From: Candidatus Fermentibacterota bacterium
Lineage (GTDB): Bacteria > Fermentibacterota > Fermentibacteria > Fermentibacterales > Fermentibacteraceae
Length of the DNA stretch: 64,000 nt
Direction: 5' to 3'
Assembly (NCBI GenBank): GCA_002748705.1
Contig: PDSZ01000049.1
Span: forward strand, 8,851-72,850
Every line of letters begins with the position of its first letter. Positions within the stretch are counted from its first letter, which is position 1. A program made the position numbers and the translations under genes. This document shows positions 53,650 to 62,601 of this stretch, piece after piece. The notes under the pieces are model-generated. The model worked only from the letters and a program-made list of their open reading frames with translations. It was not told where the DNA came from and did not search any database.

Positions 53650-55599
53650 ATGCAGTACCCCTCAATCAGAGACCTGAAGACAGGCGGCAAGAGGATATTC
53701 CTAAGAGCTGATCTGAATGTTCCCATTGAAGACGGCCGTATTCTTGATGATACCAGAATAAGATCTGTTCTCAGGACGCTAAGGCACCTTATCGAGCAGG
53801 GTTCACCTATAGTTCTCGCCTCGCATCTTGGAAGACCAAAGGGCAAAGCAGATTCAAGATACAGCCTGAAACCTGTTGCTGAAAGGCTCAGAGAGATACT
53901 TACAGAAACCAGAATACTCTTTGCGAGGGATTGTGTAGGTCGGCGAGTTGAAGCAATGGCTGCCGGTCTGGCTCCAGGGGAGGTGCTGGTACTTGAGAAC
54001 CTCAGGTTCCATCCAGAGGAGACTGCAGGTGATCGTGAATTCGCAGAACAGCTTGCAGCCCTTGGAGATATCTATGTCAATGATGCTTTCGGAACCAGTC
54101 ACAGAAAACATGCTTCCATGGTTGGAATACCGGAGATACTTGGCGGCGGTTATGTAGGGTTCCTGGTTGAGCAGGAACTCAGGGTTTTCGGCGAGCTTAT
54201 AAGACATCCCAGAAAGCCTTACACCGTTATTCTGGGCGGAGTCAAGGTAAGTGACAAGGTGGCTTTGATAGAGCATGTGCTGCCTAAACTGGACAATCTC
54301 ATTGTCGGCGGAGCCATGGCTTTCACCTTCTACAGAGCAATGGGACTTGAAACAGGCACAAGCATTGTGGAAGAGGACAGGATCCAGACAGCTAAAGACA
54401 TCATTGCAGCAGCGGAAGCGCAGGGAGTGAATCTGCTGCTGCCGGTGGATATTGTCTGCGCTCCTGGCAGGGATGAAGGAGATAAGGCTGTTGTCCGCCG
54501 TTTTGACGATCTTCCTTCTGACATGGCAGGTTTTGATATAGGTCCTGAGACGGTAAAGCTGTTCAGAAAAACAATGATGGAGAGCCGTACCATTGTGTGG
54601 AACGGTCCTATGGGTCTCTTTGAAACACCGCCTTTCGATGTTGGAACCAGAAAACTTGCAGCTTTTATGGCAGATGCCACAAGTTTCGGTGCCGATGCAG
54701 TTGTCGGCGGTGGAGACAGCATGCGAGCAGTCCGCGAGGCAGGTGTTGCCGAGCAGATAACCCATGTGTCCACAGGAGGCGGTGCTTCACTGAAACTTCT
54801 TCAGGGAGAGGAACTCCCTGCTCTTGAGTATCTCAAGATAGAGGGAGTGAAGCCGTTCGCAGGTGCCAACTGGAAGATGAACGGCACATATGAGATGGGC
54901 ATGGACTATCTCACAGCAATGGATGAGGGAAACATCAACTACTTCGGTGCGGATGTTATTCTCTTTGCTCCTTTCACCCTTCTGCGGTCCTTCTCCCCCC
55001 TTGCGGACAAGGCAGGTGTAGGTCTCGGTGCCCAGGATATTTTCTGGGAGGAGAAGGGAGCTTTCACAGGTGAGATAAGTGTGAATATGCTCAAGGAGGC
55101 AGGATGCACCTGGTTCCTTGCAGGTCACAGTGAAAGACGGCACATAATCGGCGAATCCGATGATATTGTACGGAAGAAGCTTGAGGCAGGTCTGAACGCC
55201 GGTCTTTCAGCAGTTCTCTGTGTGGGAGAGCTTCTTGAAGAGCGGGAAGCCGGCGGTACGGAAGAAGTGGTAAAGAGGCAGATAGCTTCAGCGCTTGAGG
55301 GGCTTGATGCAGCCACTCCTTTCAACACCGTTATAGCTTATGAACCTGTGTGGGCCATCGGCACCGGTAAAACCGCATCACCTGAAGAGGCTCAGAGGGT
55401 TCATTCCCTTATAAGAGTCTGGGTTAAGGAGATAGCAGGCGAAGAATTTGCAAAGGCTGTGAGAATTGTCTACGGCGGAAGTGTCAAGCCTTCCAATGCC
55501 AGGGAGATAATGCAGGGAAGCGATGTTAACGGAGCGCTGGTTGGAGGAGCAAGTCTTCAGTCAGACAGCTTTATTGAGATAGTGGCAGAGTGCAGGTAG
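53650..55599 (+). CDS. pgk-tpiA: Phosphoglycerate kinase-triosephosphate isomerase fusion
   Basis: 649 residues carrying two glycolytic enzymes. Residues 1-395 are PGK: RVDLNVP-type start FLRADLNVPIED, ASHLGRPKG, NDAFGTSHRKHASMVGIP and the nucleotide site WNGPMGLFETPPFD with GGGDSMRAV. Residues 400-649 are TIM: FAGANWKMNGT (Asn/Lys), LAGHSERRHIIG (catalytic His), AYEPVWAIGTGKTA (catalytic Glu) and the phosphate loop YGGSVKPSN. Thermotoga maritima makes the same fusion, there by frameshift or as one chain; here it is one uninterrupted frame. No separate tpiA is in the window. Confidence 0.96.
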   Translation: MQYPSIRDLKTGGKRIFLRADLNVPIEDGRILDDTRIRSVLRTLRHLIEQGSPIVLASHLGRPKGKADSRYSLKPVAERLREILTETRILFARDCVGRRVEAMAAGLAPGEVLVLENLRFHPEETAGDREFAEQLAALGDIYVNDAFGTSHRKHASMVGIPEILGGGYVGFLVEQELRVFGELIRHPRKPYTVILGGVKVSDKVALIEHVLPKLDNLIVGGAMAFTFYRAMGLETGTSIVEEDRIQTAKDIIAAAEAQGVNLLLPVDIVCAPGRDEGDKAVVRRFDDLPSDMAGFDIGPETVKLFRKTMMESRTIVWNGPMGLFETPPFDVGTRKLAAFMADATSFGADAVVGGGDSMRAVREAGVAEQITHVSTGGGASLKLLQGEELPALEYLKIEGVKPFAGANWKMNGTYEMGMDYLTAMDEGNINYFGADVILFAPFTLLRSFSPLADKAGVGLGAQDIFWEEKGAFTGEISVNMLKEAGCTWFLAGHSERRHIIGESDDIVRKKLEAGLNAGLSAVLCVGELLEEREAGGTEEVVKRQIASALEGLDAATPFNTVIAYEPVWAIGTGKTASPEEAQRVHSLIRVWVKEIAGEEFAKAVRIVYGGSVKPSNAREIMQGSDVNGALVGGASLQSDSFIEIVAECR

Positions 55600-55603
55600 A
55601 TTC

Positions 55604-56455
55604 TTGGGTGTTCTGAGTTTTCTGATCACGCTGCTGCTGTTCGCTTCAGTGGAGGTGGCCAGCAAACCTCTTATGGGGTCAGTTGATCCGCTGGTTCTTA
55701 CCCTCTGGCGTTTTATCTTCGGTCTTCTGATCCTTGTACCTGTAATGCTGGCAAGAAGGAGGAGGGGGAAGATTAAACCCTCCTCCATGCTTCTCATGGC
55801 TGCCATGGGTGTTATGAACACTTTTCTCAGTATGTCTTTCCTTCAGCTTGCTGTGAAACACACTTCAGCTGCAAGAGCTGCGGCGATATTCTGCTCAAAT
55901 CCGCTTTTTGTCCTTCTGATAGCATCAGTCATCGGATGGGAGAAATTAGGCAGAAAACGACTGCTCGGGCTTATTCTGGGCCTGTCAGGGCTCTTTATCG
56001 TCACTGATTTCTATTCGTTCTCTCTGAACAGAGGCACTGTCTATGCTCTTCTTGCCTCTGTAACTTTTGCTCTGTACATTCTGGTTTCCCGAAAGGCTTC
56101 CCTCTCCATTGATCCAGTCACAGTGAATGTGGTTTCTTTTTCCTTCGGACTGGCTGCTCTGGGAATTTACCTTGCCATTCGCGGTATCGACATGAATCCT
56201 GCACCTCTCTTTGCGGAACTTCCATCATTGCTTTACCTGGGTATGGGAGTAAGCGGAATAGCTTACATCGCTTTTCTCAGAACCATAAAGGAGATGGGGG
56301 CAGGAAATGCCTCCACCATATTTCTCCTTAAACCGGCAGTGGCAACCGTTCTGGCAATTATCTTTCTGGGCGAGGCAATTACGGTAACCTTTGTCTCAGG
56401 GCTTGTGGTTATAGGTACAGGAAGCTGGATGATCATTAAAGCCGGACGCAGTTGA
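55604..56455 (+). CDS. EamA/DMT-family membrane exporter
   Basis: 283 residues, ten hydrophobic helices in two EamA halves (about 1-140 and 150-280), for example GLILGLSGLFIVTDFYSF and VLAIIFLGEAITVTFVSGLV. The DMT superfamily moves metabolites such as amino acids; substrate unknown. It starts at TTG four bases after the PGK-TIM stop and seems the last gene of the operon, as its stop codon lies inside the terminator stem. Confidence 0.82.
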   Translation: MGVLSFLITLLLFASVEVASKPLMGSVDPLVLTLWRFIFGLLILVPVMLARRRRGKIKPSSMLLMAAMGVMNTFLSMSFLQLAVKHTSAARAAAIFCSNPLFVLLIASVIGWEKLGRKRLLGLILGLSGLFIVTDFYSFSLNRGTVYALLASVTFALYILVSRKASLSIDPVTVNVVSFSFGLAALGIYLAIRGIDMNPAPLFAELPSLLYLGMGVSGIAYIAFLRTIKEMGAGNASTIFLLKPAVATVLAIIFLGEAITVTFVSGLVVIGTGSWMIIKAGRS

Positions 56456-56469
56456 GTGTCCGGCTTTAA
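56436..56469. terminator. Bidirectional terminator between convergent genes
   Basis: TTAAAGCCGGAC (56436-56447) and GTCCGGCTTTAA (56458-56469) form a perfect 12-bp stem with a 10-nt loop. Short T-runs on both strands let it serve the plus-strand glycolytic operon and the minus-strand dihydroorotate dehydrogenase-like gene. Confidence 0.8.
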
Positions 56470-56480
56470 CAGCCTGCAGG

Positions 56481-57452
56481 TCAGCTTCTGACTGATGTCT
56501 TCATGAACTGAACTCTCTCCAGTTCTGCAGGGTTGCCCCTTCTGTTCTGGCTCAGCTTGCCGATGAAGTCATCGGTGCTGTTGTAGTTGTGATTCCTCAT
56601 CCAGTCTGCAAGGAATCCCAGCATATCAGATATAACTCCAAGACCATTTTTGTAAACTGAGCTGCAGACCTGAACTGCTTTTGCTCCTGCCAGCAGATGT
56701 TTCACCACAGAAGCGCCGTCATGAATGCCTGTTGTGGCACAGATGTCGTTTTTGGTCAGCGGGTTAAGGATGCTTACCCATCTGAGTACTTCTTCGGTTT
56801 CTTCAGTGGCTGAGAAACGGGAACCACTCACAACCTTGAGGTTCTCAATATCGAAATCAATTCTGAAGAACCTGTTGAAGATTACAACTGCGTCTGCTCC
56901 TATGCCGTCAAGTTCCTGAACGAAACCGGAGAGGCTGGAGAAGTAAGGTCCGATCTTAACCGCTACAGGAATAGAGACCTGAGATTTCATATCGGAAACA
57001 ATATCGAGAATTACATTCTCGTTTTCCCTGCCTTTGCGTCTCGGGTCAGACGGCAGAATAAACGCATTAAGCTCAATACCTGAGGCACCTGAGTTTTCCA
57101 GCTTTCTGCCGTATTCAACCCAGTCGCCTTTGCCGAAACAGTGAACACTGGGAATAACAGGAATATCAAAAGACTTTCTGCTCTCCTCAAGAAGTGTCAG
57201 ATGTTTTGAAACAGCATTTTCGCTTCCGTAGGCACTGATGTAATCCATTGCTTCCGGATACCAGTTGCTTTCTTCTGCCATGTTTCCCATATCGGATTCA
57301 ATCTGTTCCTCAAATATGGATTTCAGAACCACGGCACCTGCACCGGCATCATAGCACTTCTTTACATTGGCAGTGGTGCCTGTGAGACCTGAGCTGCCCA
57401 CTATCAGTGGGTTTCTGAGATTCAGGCCCATATAAACTGTGGAAAGGTTCAT
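56481..57452 (-). CDS. Dihydroorotate dehydrogenase-like FMN oxidoreductase
   Basis: 323 residues from ATG 57452, the usual start for this family (MNLSTVYMGLNLRNPLIVGSSGLT); the open frame is 19 codons longer but without similarity there. TIM-barrel flavoprotein with ASGIELNAFILPSD, PVAVKIGPYFSSL and CATTGIHDGASVVKHLLAGAK. Members of this family in anaerobes are called dihydroorotate dehydrogenase-like; true PyrD needs a Cys or Ser base at a defined loop, which I cannot confirm here. No other pyrimidine gene is near. It follows the aminotransferase gene on the same strand. Confidence 0.8.
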   Translation of the reverse strand: MNLSTVYMGLNLRNPLIVGSSGLTGTTANVKKCYDAGAGAVVLKSIFEEQIESDMGNMAEESNWYPEAMDYISAYGSENAVSKHLTLLEESRKSFDIPVIPSVHCFGKGDWVEYGRKLENSGASGIELNAFILPSDPRRKGRENENVILDIVSDMKSQVSIPVAVKIGPYFSSLSGFVQELDGIGADAVVIFNRFFRIDFDIENLKVVSGSRFSATEETEEVLRWVSILNPLTKNDICATTGIHDGASVVKHLLAGAKAVQVCSSVYKNGLGVISDMLGFLADWMRNHNYNSTDDFIGKLSQNRRGNPAELERVQFMKTSVRS

Positions 57453-57533
57453 AGGGAGTTCCCTTTCTTGAGTGTAGAACTGTTTTTCCAGACCTGAACA
57501 TATCAGCAAGACAACACATTGAACAGACCTGCA

Positions 57534-57561
57534 GAAAGAGGGGACGCAGAAGCGCCCCCTC
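57534..57561 (-). terminator. Terminator after the aminotransferase gene
   Basis: On the minus strand GAGGGGGCGC (57561-57552) pairs, with one mismatch, with GCGTCCCCTC (57547-57538) around the loop TTCT; CTTT follows. It lies 17 bases after the aminotransferase stop and would separate that gene from the dihydroorotate dehydrogenase-like gene. Confidence 0.6.
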
Positions 57562-57577
57562 CGAATAATGACACAAC

Positions 57578-58780
57578 TTAAACAATGGCCTTGATCAGTT
57601 TTCCCAGCCGCTTGCAGCCTTCTTTGATCTTCTCTTCATCGCTGTAGCTGAAGTTCAGTCTCATTGATCTGTGGTTGTCGTTGTCAGGGAAGAATGCACT
57701 TCCAGGCACATATGCCACATTTTCTTCAATGGCTTTTTCGAAGATTGCGTCGGTGCTTATGCCTTCAGGAACTGTGAGCCAGAGGAACAGGCCACCTTCA
57801 GGTTTTGTCCATGTAACTCCAGGGACATCACCCAGGTTCTTCTCAAGTTCCGCAAGCATTGCGTCACATCTCTTGTGGTAGAGCTTTATTGTTTCCTTGA
57901 GACCGGCCTGAAGCGCTCCTGCTTCCAGCATGTGGTAGGTGATAGCCTGATTGAAAGGAGGTGTGCAGAGATCCATTGACTGCTTGGCCATTACCATCTT
58001 GCTTATGATCCAGTCAGGTCCGTAAGCCCAGCCCAGCCTGAATCCGGGAAGCATTATCTTGGATATGGTGTAGAGGCTCAGTACTCTTTCAGGTGCAAGG
58101 CACTGGAATGTTGTCTGGTGTTCTCCGCGGAACCTTATCTGCCTGTACGGAGTGTCTTCAACAATGATGTAATCCCGTTCTTCAGCTATTCTTATTATTT
58201 CTTTTCTGCGCTCCACAGGCATGGTAACACCTGCGGGATTCTGGAAATCAGGGATTATGTAGATAAGCTTTGGTCTTCTGCCTTCGCCTTCCAGACGATC
58301 CAGTGTCTCAACCAGCTTTTCCGGAATCATTCCGTGTTCATCAAGCTCAACGCCTACAGGTACTCCACCGTAACTCTTTATGGCCTGGAGGCCGCCTAGA
58401 TAGGTAGGCAGCCCTACAATACATGTGTCGCCTGGGTTGAAGAATATCTTGGCCATAATCTCAAGGCCCTGCTGGCTTGCAGTTGTAACCAGAATGTTAT
58501 CAACATTTGCCTCTATGCCGCTTCTCTTCATTATCTCAGCAAGTTTTGCCCTTAAACGGGGATCACCTTCAGTTGATCCGTACTGAAGAGCTTTTCCAGC
58601 TTCCTCTTCAAGAACCTTTGCAGTTGCATCCTTCACATAGTTCACCGGAAAGGTCATTGGAGCAGGCAGGCCACCGGCGAAAGATATTATCTCAGGCTTG
58701 TTTGTCAGTTTGAGAAGTTCACGAATAACAGAACGCCTCATGCTGTTTACTCTGTCACTGAAAACTTTAGTACGGTCCAC
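57578..58780 (-). CDS. PLP-dependent aminotransferase (LysN/2-aminoadipate type)
   Basis: 400 residues, class I/II fold-type I aminotransferase. Start MDRTKVFSDRVNSMRRS and PEIISFAGGLPAP match the 2-aminoadipate (LysN) and KAT2-like subgroup; QNPAGVTMPVERR and SISKIM-type TISKIMLPGFRLGW carry the PLP Asn and Lys (the Schiff-base Lys lies in the latter), and RLNFSYSDEE the substrate-binding Arg. Substrate range in this subgroup is wide (2-aminoadipate, aromatic and branched amino acids). No lysine biosynthesis gene is nearby, so the exact role is open. Confidence 0.85.
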   Translation of the reverse strand: MDRTKVFSDRVNSMRRSVIRELLKLTNKPEIISFAGGLPAPMTFPVNYVKDATAKVLEEEAGKALQYGSTEGDPRLRAKLAEIMKRSGIEANVDNILVTTASQQGLEIMAKIFFNPGDTCIVGLPTYLGGLQAIKSYGGVPVGVELDEHGMIPEKLVETLDRLEGEGRRPKLIYIIPDFQNPAGVTMPVERRKEIIRIAEERDYIIVEDTPYRQIRFRGEHQTTFQCLAPERVLSLYTISKIMLPGFRLGWAYGPDWIISKMVMAKQSMDLCTPPFNQAITYHMLEAGALQAGLKETIKLYHKRCDAMLAELEKNLGDVPGVTWTKPEGGLFLWLTVPEGISTDAIFEKAIEENVAYVPGSAFFPDNDNHRSMRLNFSYSDEEKIKEGCKRLGKLIKAIV

Positions 58781-58925
58781 TTAGGATCTCCTTCCCTTTA
58801 TGCGGAAACTGAAATGCTTTGACTTCGCACACTTCATACTATCGGTTGCAGGGCTCCACAGTGTCAACTCCGGTAAAGTATATTCCTTGTCTGAGTCAAA
58901 ACACTACTCAAACAAAGGAGAAAGA

Positions 58926-59405
58926 ATGCGTAAGCTTTTATACCTCCTCCCTGTCATGCTGCTGGCTTTTGCCTGCGGTGAGGGAGAGCCTGTTGAAGAA
59001 ACAACAGATACCGGAAATGTTCAGGCTGCCGATGAAGCAGCAGAGGAAGTTGCGGAAGAAACAGAAGCTGAAGATGGCCCTCCTGATACTGTCAGAGCAA
59101 GACATATCCTTGTTTGCTACGACGGCTGCGCCGTCAATGAGACCTTCAACCGTACTCAGGATGAAGCTCTTGAACTTATTACAAGCCTTGAATCCCGTAT
59201 TCAGAATGAGGAAATACCTTTCGTTCAGGCTGCCATTGATTATTCCGACTGCCCTTCCGGTGCAGATGGCGGAATGCTGGGAGAGTTTGGCAGAGGTGAA
59301 ATGGTACCTCCCTTTGAGGAAGCTGCTTTCGCTCTTCCTGTGGGAGGAATGTCCGGTGTTGTTGAGACTCAGTTCGGTTACCACCTGATTCTCAGGGAAA
59401 ACTAG
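58926..59405 (+). CDS. Parvulin-type peptidyl-prolyl isomerase lipoprotein
   Basis: 159 residues from ATG 58926, behind AAAGGAG; the earlier ATG at 58800 has no signal sequence. Lipobox FAC with Cys17 follows MRKLLYLLPVMLLA, then an acidic Glu-rich linker. The domain from about 55 to the end is parvulin: VRARHILVCYDG, SGADGGMLGEFGRGEMVPPF and FALPVGGMSGVVETQFGYHL, all standard PPIase core motifs. It is likely a folding factor on the periplasmic face of the envelope. The RluD-like gene follows in five bases. Confidence 0.9.
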   Translation: MRKLLYLLPVMLLAFACGEGEPVEETTDTGNVQAADEAAEEVAEETEAEDGPPDTVRARHILVCYDGCAVNETFNRTQDEALELITSLESRIQNEEIPFVQAAIDYSDCPSGADGGMLGEFGRGEMVPPFEEAAFALPVGGMSGVVETQFGYHLILREN

Positions 59406-59410
59406 TCTGT

Positions 59411-60400
59411 TTGGGTATTCCGGAATATCAGGTTGAGGATGGTGAGTCTGGAATTAGGCTCGACAGTTTTCTTGCTCTTCAGGATGATCTTGGACTGAGC
59501 AGAAGCTATATCAGCACCCTGGTTAGAAACGGCCATGTAATGGTTGACCGGAATACACCTTTGAAACCTTCCACAAGGCTCAGGGACGGGCAGATAGTTG
59601 CCATAAACATTCCCGACCCTGAGCCTATTGATCTTGCCCCTGAGAACATCCCTCTGGACATAGTTTACGAAGACAGTCATCTGATAGTGGTTGATAAACA
59701 TGCAGGGCTGGTGGTGCATCCTACTCCATCAACCAGAAGGGGTACACTTGTAAATGCTCTGCTCTATCACTGCGGCGAATCCCTTTCAGGCATTTCAGGA
59801 GAACTGAGACCAGGTATCGTTCACAGACTGGACAAGGATACCACCGGCCTTATGATGGCTGCCAAGGATGACGAAACTCACAGGCACCTTGCTGCCCAGC
59901 TTGCTTCCAGAACAGTAAAACGACGGTATGTTGCCCTCTGCTGGGGAATCCCTTCTCCTGAGAAGGGAAGAATTGAAGGCCCCATAGGAAGAGACCCTGG
60001 AAACCGCCAGAAGATGACGGTGATTGAGGGGGGCAGAAGAGCGGTAACCAACTACAGAGTTCTCAACAGGTACGGTATTGCGGCAAGAATCGAATGCAGG
60101 CTGGAAACCGGTCGAACCCACCAGATAAGGGTTCATATGTCGGTAAAACGAAAGTGTCCTCTTATAGCAGACAGAAAATACGGTGGAATGCGTCCCAAAG
60201 GGTGTTCTTCAACCAGAGCCAACAGAGAACTTATTGCAGATGCCATAAGACTGGCAGGCCACCAGATGCTTCATGCGGAGACCCTTGGCTTTACCCATCC
60301 GATTACAGGTGAAGAGCTTGAATTCCAGTCTGCTCCTCCCATAGAATTTCACCTTGTTCAGAAGAAACTTGCAGCAGCTGAAGATGCGAGTTCCCGTTGA
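59411..60400 (+). CDS. rluD: RluD-family 23S rRNA pseudouridine synthase
   Basis: 329 residues, starting at TTG. An N-terminal S4 domain (about 14-75; RLDSFLALQDDLGLSRSYI) binds RNA, and the synthase domain has the catalytic Asp in PGIVHRLDKDTTGLMMAA, then KRRYVALCWG and LETGRTHQIRVHM. RluD modifies helix 69 of 23S rRNA in E. coli; the related RluC/RluA types cannot be fully excluded but the S4 domain supports RluC/RluD. Overlaps the next gene by four bases. Confidence 0.9.
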   Translation: MGIPEYQVEDGESGIRLDSFLALQDDLGLSRSYISTLVRNGHVMVDRNTPLKPSTRLRDGQIVAINIPDPEPIDLAPENIPLDIVYEDSHLIVVDKHAGLVVHPTPSTRRGTLVNALLYHCGESLSGISGELRPGIVHRLDKDTTGLMMAAKDDETHRHLAAQLASRTVKRRYVALCWGIPSPEKGRIEGPIGRDPGNRQKMTVIEGGRRAVTNYRVLNRYGIAARIECRLETGRTHQIRVHMSVKRKCPLIADRKYGGMRPKGCSSTRANRELIADAIRLAGHQMLHAETLGFTHPITGEELEFQSAPPIEFHLVQKKLAAAEDASSR

Positions 60401-60954
60401 CCGCTCGATATATGCTCTTTGCAGCACTGATTGCCACTCCTGCAGCGGCCTTTCTCACTACTCAGTCACTGCTGCTTTTCTATCTTGTTTTTCCTTTTTC
60501 TGCACTGTTTTCCCTCGACTGGAAGTTTTTCAGAAATGCAGCATTACTGATTCCTGCTCCTGCAGCTGTTCTGTGCTGGGCATGGCTTTCTGAAAACGAT
60601 GCAGCATTTCACAGGTCCTTGAGGTGGATTTGCGCCCTTTCAGCAGGAGTATACTTCGCCAGATCTCTGGGGCCTGGAGGAATATCTCTTGTGCTGAGAT
60701 CGTTTTACCGGTGCAGTTTCCTTACAGCACTGGCAGATTCAATTCACACTGCCGGAAGTGCCGCAGCGTCAGCAGGAGAGGTATGGAGAGAGGCAGATTC
60801 ATTTCCTTTCGGAGAGCGAATCGTCCATACTCTCACAGGTTCAATCAAAGCTGGAAAACCTGTTAAAGATTCTGTTCCGGATGCTTTTCCTGTGGCGATT
60901 GCAGTTATCTCCTGGATTTTTTTCATTGCTGTTTTGTCAGGGAGACTGAATTGA
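60397..60954 (+). CDS. Uncharacterised small membrane protein between rluD and truA
   Basis: 185 residues from TTG 60397, with four to six hydrophobic segments (MLFAALIATPAAAFLTTQSL, LLFYLVFPFSALFSL, LLIPAPAAVLCWAWL and a final VAIAVISWIFFIAVLSG). An ATG at 60409 is a possible alternative start. I recognise no family; the layout vaguely recalls the membrane subunit of energy-coupling transporters, but the characteristic cytoplasmic motifs are missing. It overlaps rluD and truA by four bases each, so it is translated with the two pseudouridine synthases. Confidence 0.6.
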   Translation: MTARYMLFAALIATPAAAFLTTQSLLLFYLVFPFSALFSLDWKFFRNAALLIPAPAAVLCWAWLSENDAAFHRSLRWICALSAGVYFARSLGPGGISLVLRSFYRCSFLTALADSIHTAGSAAASAGEVWREADSFPFGERIVHTLTGSIKAGKPVKDSVPDAFPVAIAVISWIFFIAVLSGRLN

Positions 60955-61691
60955 GGGTATTGCTGAGGTTTGAATTTGATGGAACCTGCTACAGCGGATG
61001 GCAGGTACAGCCTGGAGCTGTTACTGTTCAGGGTGTTATAGAGGATGCGCTGCAGAAACTCTGCGGAAGGACGGTACGAGTAACAGGAGCAGGGAGAACC
61101 GATGCCGGTGTTCATGCTCTTGACATGCCTGTTCATCTGGATATTGCCAATGAAGAATTCTTGAGAATAGAGAAAGGTCTGAACTCTCAGCTTCCCCCTG
61201 ATATTGCCTGCAGGGAAGTGGTTAAGGTTAAAGATGACTTCCATTCCCGATTTGATGCTCTTTCACGAAGCTACATCTACAGAACCGGCAAAAGCAGGCA
61301 TCCTCTCAGGCGTTTTGCAGAATACCAGCCTGGAGAACCGGTGCTGAATACAGAGCTTATGCAGAGGGCTGCTCTTCTTTCCATAGGCGAAAATTCATGG
61401 AAGGGCTTTTCAAAAGAAGGCAGCGGCAATTCAACATGGAATATCAATGTAACATATGCTGAGGTACAGGAGGACAGTCAGGGATGGAATTTTTGCATCA
61501 CAGCTAACAGATTTCTCCGAGGAGTGGTTAGAATATGGTCAGGAACCCTGTTCAGGGCAGGCACTGGAAGGCTGGCCCCTGAAGCTGTTACAGAAATTCT
61601 GAATACAGGTGACAGAACACTTGCAGGCCCTTCCCTTCCTGCCTGCGGCCTTACTCTTGTGGAGGTGACCTATTCACATGAAGCCGAATAG
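60951..61691 (+). CDS. truA: tRNA pseudouridine synthase A
   Basis: 246 residues; modifies positions 38-40 in tRNA anticodon stems. Motifs: LLRFEFDGTCYSGWQVQPG, catalytic Asp in TGAGRTDAGVHALDMPVH, FHSRFDALSRSYIYR, and FLRGVVRIWSGTLFRAGTG. Starts at TTG overlapping the preceding stop (TTGA) and ends inside the next gene. Length is normal for TruA. Confidence 0.93.
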   Translation: MRVLLRFEFDGTCYSGWQVQPGAVTVQGVIEDALQKLCGRTVRVTGAGRTDAGVHALDMPVHLDIANEEFLRIEKGLNSQLPPDIACREVVKVKDDFHSRFDALSRSYIYRTGKSRHPLRRFAEYQPGEPVLNTELMQRAALLSIGENSWKGFSKEGSGNSTWNINVTYAEVQEDSQGWNFCITANRFLRGVVRIWSGTLFRAGTGRLAPEAVTEILNTGDRTLAGPSLPACGLTLVEVTYSHEAE

Positions 61692-62601
61692 AAGTAAACT
61701 CAAGCTGAAGAGCCTGAGAGGCAGAATATCCAGGGTTGGCAGAGAACTGCTGGCAGGTCAGTGGAACGAGGGTTCTAAAGCAACAGAGTTCGTTGATGCA
61801 CTCCCTGACATTCTGGCAGTGAAAGAAATGCGTACTCTGGCCTCTGCGCTGAAAAACTCAAGGGATGCCGGTGGAACAAGGCTTCTCATGTATGGCGGTC
61901 ATGTAATCAAGTGCGGCCTTGGCCCCCTTCTTGTCAGATGGCTTCAAAAAGGGGTGTTCAACGCACTGGCAACCAACGGTTCCGGTTCTATTCACGATCT
62001 GGAAATGGCTCTCTACGGGGAGACCTCTGAAGATGTTCAGGCTGGTCTTAAAGACGGTTCCTTCGGTATGTGGGAGGAAACCTCATCTCATTATGCAGAT
62101 GCCCTTCAAAGAGGTTCAGGAATAGGCAACGGCATCGGAAGAGTAATTCTCGAGAACGGCGGCAACTGTGAAATAAGTCCCCTTGCCGCTGCTGCTGAAC
62201 TTGGCTTGCCTGCGACTGTACATCCCAGCCTGGGATGCGACATTGTACATCCTGTCAAAAAGGTTGACTGGTCCCTGATGGGCTGCGAAGCTGAGAAGGA
62301 TTTCGATACATTCTGCAGCACTGTGGGTTCCCTTGCAGGGGGTGTGGTACTTAACGCAGGAAGCGCAGTGGTAATGCCGGAGGTTTTTCTGAAGGCTCTC
62401 TCAACAGTGAGAAATCTCGGTTATCCAGTTGAAAACATTACAGCGGCAGGATTCGATATGATACAGCAGTACAGGGCTATGCAGAATGTTATTCAGCGGC
62501 CTGTAAAGGCTCTTGGAGGAACATCTGTTTCAGTAACCGGTCACCATGAACTGATGCTGCCTCTGCTGGATGTATTCCTGATGGCAGAGGAGGAACGATG
62601 A
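61678..62601 (+). CDS. Deoxyhypusine-synthase-superfamily-like protein
   Basis: 307 residues, no signal peptide. Blocks MYGGHVIKCGLGPLLVRWL, ALATNGSGSIHDLEMALYGE, TSEDVQAGLKDGSFGMWEET and DMIQQYRAMQNVIQRPV resemble a bacterial group I remember as related to deoxyhypusine synthase, the NAD- and spermidine-using enzyme that modifies eIF5A. Bacteria lack eIF5A, and bacterial relatives (homospermidine synthase-like) act on polyamines or on unknown targets. The NAD-binding pattern is plausible, but I cannot confirm the catalytic Lys. It overlaps truA by 14 bases and the SPOR gene by four. Confidence 0.5.
   Translation: MKPNRSKLKLKSLRGRISRVGRELLAGQWNEGSKATEFVDALPDILAVKEMRTLASALKNSRDAGGTRLLMYGGHVIKCGLGPLLVRWLQKGVFNALATNGSGSIHDLEMALYGETSEDVQAGLKDGSFGMWEETSSHYADALQRGSGIGNGIGRVILENGGNCEISPLAAAAELGLPATVHPSLGCDIVHPVKKVDWSLMGCEAEKDFDTFCSTVGSLAGGVVLNAGSAVVMPEVFLKALSTVRNLGYPVENITAAGFDMIQQYRAMQNVIQRPVKALGGTSVSVTGHHELMLPLLDVFLMAEEER

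Noticed and set aside
53854..54765. 303-codon minus-strand frame within PGK
   Set aside because: A shadow of the intact PGK-TIM gene, rich in Cys, Ser and His and lacking any domain.
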